This document shows positions 58,601 to 64,000 of a DNA stretch of 64,000 bases, piece after piece. Under the pieces are notes generated by a model. The model did no database searches. It saw nothing but the letters and a program-made list of their open reading frames with translations, and was not told where the DNA came from. This DNA comes from Brachypterus glaber. Its lineage: Eukaryota > Arthropoda > Insecta > Coleoptera > Kateretidae. The translations under genes were made by a program, and so were the position numbers. Position 1 is the first letter of the stretch. Each line of letters starts with the position of its first letter. The stretch spans positions 94,424,988 through 94,488,987 of the forward strand of contig OY294045.1 of the NCBI GenBank assembly GCA_958510825.1, written 5' to 3'.

Positions 58601-58834
58601 AGGCTGGTGGTGAAAAAATATGTTTATTAACAAAAAGTTATTAAAAATTTCAGATTACTTCCTAGTTTAGCTTTAATGACATGTTGGCATCGTTCGAAAT
58701 GGTTTTTGGTATTGGCTTATACTCATCAAACTCCTCAAAGTGAAATTATGAATATTGATTACCAAAATTGCCAAACACGTTGGTGGAGTACAATGTTATT
58801 AGTAAATAATATTTACCTAAATACAGGAGATATG
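49615..58834 (+). CDS. second, partial copy of the nrf-6-like acyltransferase (exons 1-6)
   Basis: Exons 49615-49745, 50936-51153, 51975-52060, 52118-52311, 55909-56081 and 58654-58834 match the first six recognised exons of the 3.6-25.5 kb gene, with the same splice sites and phases. The only coding difference I noticed is in the sixth exon: CCT (Pro, 12718-12720) is CAT (His) at 58724-58726. The partner of exon 7 is not present before the window ends, because the duplicated sequence stops at 60217 where a non-LTR element begins. It is therefore a 3'-truncated paralogue, a gene split by nested insertions and continuing to the right, or an unmerged second haplotype of the same gene. Confidence 0.8.
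50134..50421 (+). mobile_element. tRNA-derived SINE, copy 4 (duplicate of copy 1)
   Basis: Matches the insertion at 4163 in the left block with the same tail, so the SINE was present before the block was duplicated. Confidence 0.8.
52350..53404. mobile_element. ~1.06-kb TTAAGAT-rich TIR element, duplicate
   Basis: Same element in the right block. Confidence 0.65.
56208..56243 (+). ncRNA. hammerhead ribozyme remnant (duplicate of 10235-10270)
   Basis: The CTGAAGA box, stem II and GAAAC are kept; stem III, the GUC and the stem I 3' strand are missing, as in the left block. Confidence 0.6.
56522..56586 (+). ncRNA. hammerhead ribozyme, core intact
   Basis: Stem I 5' strand TTGGTA (56534-56539) pairs with TACCAA (56573-56578). 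CTGAAGA is at 56540-56546. Stem II is GGGC (56547-56550) with GCTC (56556-56559), including one G-U pair, loop CAGCA. GAAA is 56560-56563. Stem III is CT/AG closed by GTT, extended by the A-T pair of the core. The cleavage triplet GTC is 56570-56572, so cleavage is expected after 56572. The distal part of stem I is shortened by a 2-base loss. Confidence 0.75.
56838..56981. repeat. ~144-bp palindromic MITE, duplicate
   Basis: Right-block copy of 10826-10969. Confidence 0.7.
57293..57401. repeat. ~110-bp palindromic MITE, duplicate
   Basis: Right-block copy of 11277-11388. Confidence 0.7.
57409..57800. mobile_element. ~400-bp TIR MITE, duplicate
   Basis: The ends ATACTATTTTTCTTCAAGC and GATTGAAGAAAAATAGTAT match better here than in the left copy. 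Confidence 0.6.
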
Positions 58835-59347
58835 GTAATAAAACAGATTAATTAATTTTTATGTAAAATAATGTATGAATGTTTTAGTCAACGAACTAAT
58901 AACTCTTCTCTCTAGAATAGGCATATCATTTGTAAAAACTGACAAAAACGTAGCCAACATATACATTTGTCTGTGTTACTCGCACAGCTTTGTTCTAACA
59001 GAGACAACAATAACAGTTACTGGTAATAATAACACTCTAAGTATGTATAAACTACCTTCTTAAAGGTCCAGAAATGAGTATAAACAAATAAACTAAACTA
59101 ATTGTTATTGTTCAGGCCTGAATATACCTACTATTTGTTTACAAACAAACCGAGATGTTGGCGATACTTTATATTAACGGTATGCGCATTCTAGTGAGAA
59201 GAGTTGTTAGTTCGTTGGTTTTAGTTGAATTTTTAAAGAGTTGAAATATCGATTTTAAAGAAACACGTAAATACAACAACATAAACTATCTTTTTGAAAA
59301 GGCATGGGGTGGATTTTTTTAAATGTAAAGGGGGTGATAGATCATTT

Positions 59348-59533
59348 AAGAAAAATCTCAAGACATTTTTAGATTAGGTTTTTTTTTTTTTTTTTGTATT
59401 ATAATTTTGGGTATTAATAATTGATATTATTAGTTATATATTATATTTTATTATATTAAACACATGTAATACCGGGATGCTATTTTTGGGTCATGCACCC
59501 GTCTGTATCCTAAAGGCCTAAATAAATAAATAA
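59348..59533 (+). mobile_element. 3'-end fragment of a non-LTR element, present only in the right copy
   Basis: Absent at the matching site in the left block (13347-13360). It begins with codons reading KKNLKTFLD then TAG (59348-59377), the usual end of a jockey-type ORF2, followed by a 3' UTR with a T-run and an (AAAT)n tail. ATTT-type sequence lies on both flanks as a possible target duplication. Confidence 0.75.
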
Positions 59534-59687
59534 ATTTTAAAACTCATAACATTTTTTTTTCCATATATTTTTTAAATTTGTTATGCATTTTTAAAGGTTT
59601 AAAATGGGGTTAAAAATAGGAATTTTGTCAAAAATTACATAGATTTACATTACATTTACATTTTAATATATTGTTGTTAATTTGTTT

Positions 59688-60217
59688 TTATACAGGGTTA
59701 TTCAGAAATAAGTTAGAGAAATTTAAGAGGCAATTCTAATGAAAAAAAGTTCCTATAAAGGTTGGTCCGGAAATGAGCCCTAAGTGAGTTGCGGCCCTTC
59801 GAAGATGGACATATTGAATGGGGAACAAAAAAAGCACCAATAAAATTTTAATGGTGCAGGGCGATTCTTTATTTAAAACTAAACAAAAAAGTATTCTTCA
59901 CCAAAACAACTAAAAATATTATAGATGCAATAGCCTTTCAAAAAGTAACATTTTTAGTGGCACAAAATGTTACTTCTTCTTAATTGCATTTTTTTAACAA
60001 CGGTTGCTCCTACAGTGATACACTGACATTTTTTATGTATTTTTACTAAAGGAATCTATAGTTTTTACAAATATTCTATAAAAAAATATACATAAAAAGG
60101 TTTGGGTTAAAAATGTGTTAAGCCTCACATATTTTTGTTTCTATCTAGGCACGCTTCTGGATAAATTAAAAAAAAAAAAAAAATAATATAAACTTATTGC
60201 CCTTATTGATACCAGTA
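59688..60217. mobile_element. fold-back element, family F, cut by a non-LTR insertion
   Basis: Duplicate of 13505-14240 that ends in ACCAGT immediately followed by an (AGAT)n tail. Confidence 0.7.
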
Positions 60218-60975
60218 GATAGATAGATAGATAGATAGATTTATTTCATCTTTAAGCCAATTTAAATTGGATAGACAGGTCATACAGTAATAATATAATA
60301 ATTTATAAATAACAATAAATTAAAGAAAAGTACACATTTAAAATATACATTAAAAACTATAAATAAATAAATTATAAAAAGTCTATAAAAACACAGCTAA
60401 ATTTAACGCGTTGGTAAATTCGGTGATCGTATAAAAAGCATTATCGCAAAGAAACTTTTTTAACTTCCGTTTAAAAACATTTAAGGACGTTTCATTTTTT
60501 AGAACTGAAGGTAACATATTAAAATAATGACAACCAGCGTATATGGGTGACTTCTTATAAAGTACCCGTTGGAATGTATTGAGTCTAAAGTTATTTTTTA
60601 CTCGTGTATCATAATTATGAATATCGAGGTTTCTTGAGAATTGCTGTCTGTTGGTAAATATATAAATTAAAAGTTTAAAAATAAATATATACGTAAATGT
60701 TAAAATTTTTTTGTTTTTAAAAGTATTTTTGCAAGACTCCCTATAATCTAGGTTAAACATGAGTCGAACAATTCTCTTCTGGCTGCAAAATATTCTGTCA
60801 GCTTCAGTAGCCAATCCGTAGACAATTATATTGTAACTGATTGCTGAATATACTAGTGCGTAATAGGCAGATATGAGTCCTGGTTCATCCAAACAGTTTT
60901 TTAATGTCTTGAGTGCAAAATATTGCTTGTTAAGCGAACGACATATTGTATCTATACATTGTAACGACATAAATC
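60217..60975 (-). mobile_element. 5'-truncated non-LTR retrotransposon with (ATCT)n tail, breaks the right copy
   Basis: On the minus strand the 3' UTR ends in an (ATCT)6 tail, seen on the plus strand as (AGAT)n at 60217-60240. It is inserted at ACCAGT within the fold-back element. Confidence 0.8.
60383..60970 (-). pseudogene. C-terminal fragment of a CR1/jockey-type reverse transcriptase
   Basis: 195 codons covering the thumb and C-terminal region: DTICRSLNKQYFALKTLKN, AISYNIIVYG, CSQKRIVRLMFNLDYRESC and HYFNMLPSVLK. It resembles the C-terminus of the CR1 ORF2 at 38.2-41.1 kb (QKRLIRLIFGLGYRESCKE) but is diverged, so it is a different family member. The catalytic FADD region is absent. Confidence 0.8.
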
Positions 60976-61045
60976 GTCACTTTGTAATATAGCAAGGGTT
61001 AATTAAACTATTCGTTTACTTACGTTATAATTTATGTTTATTTTG

Positions 61046-61055
61046 TATATAAATA
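61046..61055 (+). promoter_or_regulatory. TATA-box-like TATATAAATA
   Basis: A good TATA consensus about 65-85 bp after the presumed LTR start, compatible with a U3 promoter. It rests on sequence match only. Confidence 0.4.
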
Positions 61056-63083
61056 GTTACGTACGTACAGAACTATTTTGTATCTGGGACTATTTTGTAG
61101 CAGGAACTGAATTCTAACCATATGAGTCTCTATTCCATAGTTCTACCTGAAAATAACATAAAGAAAACATAATTAGAATATGATTTTTAATAATAAAGAA
61201 TCATATGACTTATTTCTCTATAGTGCATTTGTCTATGGACTTACCTGGTTTTTATATGTTTCAGAGTCTATTGAGGGTTGGATTTCACTGGCTTTCATTT
61301 GTAGCTTGTCTCTCCTGGAAAGTTTCATATGCTTATTGCTTCGGGATAATCCAGAATTTGTTGAAAATAGTTTGCTGGAACTGCTCACTTAGATTCAGTA
61401 TTTTGTTTATACTTAGTTCACAGGACACTTAGTATTCTGTTCGTATTTTTATTAGTTTTGCTGATAAACAATAAGTATTGTTTATATTTGTTTCTTAGAG
61501 TAATATTTTGAGGTTAGATATCACTAATACGGATTTATTAGGAAACATTCTTTTAATTAGTTATTATTTTTGGTGTCGTTTCAGTTACCTTTATTAGGAA
61601 TCCTATACGGTAAAACTGTAGTTGATAATGACTTGCATAGATGTCGCTAATAGTTCAGAAATAGGATTTTATTTACCTGAAGGGTTGATACCGGTTGATA
61701 AGGTCGATTTTCGCTCTTTTCTTGGTGCAACTCGAATACAATGGTGGTGTCATTTTGACGAGTGTTTATTTTCTGTAATCATCGAAGTAATCCTTCATGT
61801 ATTTTTATTTAAAGTTAGTGAAAATGAATATTTAAACAATGCGGAAGATATTGTAACGGTTATTTTCTACAATTACGCATTTATAACGTTTCGATGGACA
61901 TCGAAGACTTAGTATGACATGTAAGTTAAGTTTTTCTGTTTCTTAGAATATTTCTAAGATATAATTATTGTTTTAGCACCATTAATTAATCACCATTAAC
62001 CACCATTATTACTACATTAATTAATTACCATTAATTACTCACCATTTCTATACCATTAATATGGAATTACATTAATTTAAGTTGAAGTTTATTTTGGTAT
62101 ATTTGATATACAAGTTCTCCGCATGGAGTGATGTTCTGTTGGAACATGGTTCTGTATTTTTCGGCATAGATAAATTCTATATGACCGTCTAGCAGACAAT
62201 TTTATATTGGACATAATTTTCAAAAGCATATTTAATCCCGGACAACATTTTCAATCGTACATTTTATCCTGGAAGATAATTTTTCCAAAGTAGATGGGAC
62301 AGCCTATATTTTTTTTTCTTTCATTTGAGAAATGAATTCATCAGCATAGGGGAGACTTGCACAGATGGAGACGATGGAATTCATACCTCATGGATTTTGC
62401 AGAAACCAGCTAAGTACTCATTCTGAAAACTTTTGAAAGCAATATTTCATATTTTTAAATTCTTTTATTTCAATATTCTTATAACTGTAAACTTTATCAG
62501 ATCTGATATAGTATTGATTAATACTATATGCCCTTCTGGCTTTTGTTCATTTTTAGGTACTTATTTTTTTTAAAACATTTAATCTCATTTATTAATTATT
62601 AAATATCATACTTTTGATTAAATGATTTCTAATTTAAGCATGACTTTTATACACTGCAAGAAATGATTGTTGTTTACATACATTTCTTGGTGCTTGCTGA
62701 ACTTCATGTTTTCTTTATACATTTAAGTCGAATGATTTCTGAATTTAGTAATTTTTATTAAGATTTCTTTAATTATATCTTAATATAATTACACATATTT
62801 TTTATATATATTAATACATTACTTGATGTGCTTTCATTAAGTTTATTTATAATAAATTTCTCAAATGAATTATCTTATTTTATTTAGGGGTTATATTTTC
62901 TCAAACTGAAAAGCTTAAGTATTTACACTAGGTTGTTACTTACCTAAAGGAGTAAAAGCTAAAGTAACTGGCGCCCCTAACAACATTAATCAATTCTTTC
63001 TATTTTTCCCTTGCCCATACCCATTGCTCCGCTGTCAAAACTGGCCGTTGGCAGTGAACGTATTAATTACGGTACACTAATAT

Positions 63084-63101
63084 TGGCGCCCAAGAACGTG
63101 G
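63084..63101 (+). other. candidate primer-binding site TGGCGCCCAAGAACGTGG
   Basis: Begins with the TGGCGCC common to many Gypsy-type primer-binding sites, 600 bp before the gag-like start. A competing TGGCGCCCC is at 62969. Confidence 0.4.
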
Positions 63102-63683
63102 TATTTGGATAGATAGAACACTTGTTTTTTTAATTTTACTCCATTTTTCTCAGTGTATTTTTTGTAAAAATCTAAAGCTTATTTTTTTTTTCAGTGTAAC
63201 TTAAAGTTCATTTTGAGAAAACCTACATATAACTGTTGAATAAAATATTTTTTGTTGAAAATTAAGTCAAATTAGAGTTAATCTGATAAGATATATCAGA
63301 TATGTGTTTTTTATGTTTTTTCTGAATTTTATGGAATAACATGGAATAGAGAAATTTTGGCGTGGGTTCAGTTTTTCTAGAAATTATCTTTTATTCAATA
63401 GAAATAAATGGATAATAGGGTATTTATTTATGCGAAGGATATGAATAAATATTAGCTAATTTTGTAGTTTTGGAGACTATTTATAATTATTAATTTGTCC
63501 AATTGAGATAAATAATAATTTAGTATTTTTTTTGACATATTTGGGAAATTTTCCAAAGTATGCAAAAACTTTGTTGAACAGTGTACACAAAAAAAAAATA
63601 ATTTGTGGTACAGTATAAATATTTTATTATTAAAATAAATATTTTGAGTAAATTAAAGTTAATTTTGAAAATAAATATTCAAA

Positions 63684-64000
63684 ATGGAAGATTTAGATAA
63701 AATGGAAATTAGATTTTTGACTGCAGAAATGGTAAATTATGAACTTCGTATAAGACATTTAACAGCAAAAAATAATAGAGCATCTAGAATTAAAGTTTTA
63801 GGTAGAGCCATAGCTAGGGAAGATCCTAAAGTAAAATATGTAGATCCGACTTTTAATTTTAACAGTGAAGTGGAAAATATTAATAGAATTTTAGATAGTA
63901 TATCTTCAGAAATTGTAGAATATCATGGTGATTATAGTTTAGCTGATTTAAGAAAATTAAAAACTTATTTAGTACATGTAACAAATCGTCTGCAACGTTT
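63684..64000 (+). CDS. gag-like protein of an LTR retrotransposon, N-terminal part
   Basis: The frame opens at ATG 63684 and is still open at the window end (105 codons). It starts MEDLDKMEIRFLTAEMVNYE and continues LRIRHLTAKN, resembling the N-terminus of insect Gypsy-type Gag proteins, which carry a similar LTxxEVxYELxIR motif. It is helical and charged, with no signal peptide or membrane segment. The capsid core and any zinc knuckle would lie outside the window. Placement downstream of a primer-binding-site-like sequence supports the call. Confidence 0.6.
   Translation, partial: MEDLDKMEIRFLTAEMVNYELRIRHLTAKNNRASRIKVLGRAIAREDPKVKYVDPTFNFNSEVENINRILDSISSEIVEYHGDYSLADLRKLKTYLVHVTNRLQR

Larger units (their letters stand above)
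45977..60217 (+). repeat. right copy of the ~14-kb direct duplication
   Basis: Same content as 1-14040. The coordinate offset is 45976 at the start, 45971-45973 through the middle and 46006 near the sixth exon. It starts after a 423-bp TIR element (45493-45919) and a short unique stretch, and lies about 1.9 kb to the right of the N gap. Its end is cut by an (AGAT)n-tailed non-LTR insertion. Confidence 0.93.
60960..64000 (+). mobile_element. 5' part of a probable Gypsy-like LTR retrotransposon, runs off the window
   Basis: A TGTAACG (60960) or TGTAATATAG (60983) start lies where non-LTR homology stops. TATATAAATA at 61046 looks like a promoter. TGGCGCC, typical of tRNA primer-binding sites, occurs at 62969 and 63084. 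A gag-like ORF starts at 63684. The LTR end cannot be fixed without the 3' LTR. The frames at 61180-61432 and 61622-61912 show no recognisable domain. Confidence 0.55.

Noticed and set aside
61180..61912. Frames of 70, 75 and 96 codons as host genes
   Set aside because: No recognisable domain, and they lie within the probable LTR element leader; evidence too weak to call.

Overview
The window is AT-rich eukaryotic DNA, most likely from an insect (inference). The reasons are a GT-AG intron-split gene of the nose-resistant-to-fluoxetine (nrf-6) acyltransferase family, which is expanded in insects and nematodes, and a dense mix of insect-type transposable elements: Tc1/mariner, piggyBac-like MITEs, CR1/jockey-type non-LTR retrotransposons, a tRNA-derived SINE, a Gypsy-like LTR element and fold-back elements. 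No prokaryotic genes, CRISPR arrays or rRNA genes are visible.

Layout. (1) About 3.6-25.5 kb, + strand: one host gene, a multi-pass membrane acyltransferase. Eleven phase-compatible exons are recognisable (about 590 codons); the 5' exon(s), expected to hold the signal peptide, are not identified. Its introns are full of MITEs, SINEs and palindromic elements. (2) About 25.5-36.5 kb: no host gene; fold-back elements, a decayed mariner-like element, a nearly intact Tc1-like transposon with very long inverted repeats, and a 5'-truncated non-LTR element. (3) About 36.8-41.4 kb: a full-length, apparently intact CR1-type retrotransposon with two ORFs. (4) 41.4-45.3 kb: large palindromes, two of them arranged head to head around a 200-N assembly gap. 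(5) 45,977-60,217: a second, nearly identical copy of 1-14,040, carrying the first six recognisable acyltransferase exons. It is interrupted by a truncated non-LTR element and then by what looks like the 5' part of an LTR retrotransposon whose gag ORF runs off the right edge.

The most notable observation is a family of short repeats with a hammerhead self-cleaving ribozyme fold (CUGANGA / stem II / GAAA / stem III / GUC / stem I, all readable in the sequence). At 18.8-20.6 kb these form a tandem array with a 354-bp period. At 10.2-10.6 kb, and its duplicate at 56.2-56.6 kb, two hammerhead copies flank one unit inside an acyltransferase intron. This is the architecture of metazoan retrozymes. 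Also notable are a T-TTT-TTA slippery heptamer directly before the CR1 ORF1 stop, which would fuse ORF1 to an ORF2 lacking a nearby AUG, and the 14-kb duplication, which is either a recent tandem duplication or two haplotypes left in one scaffold.
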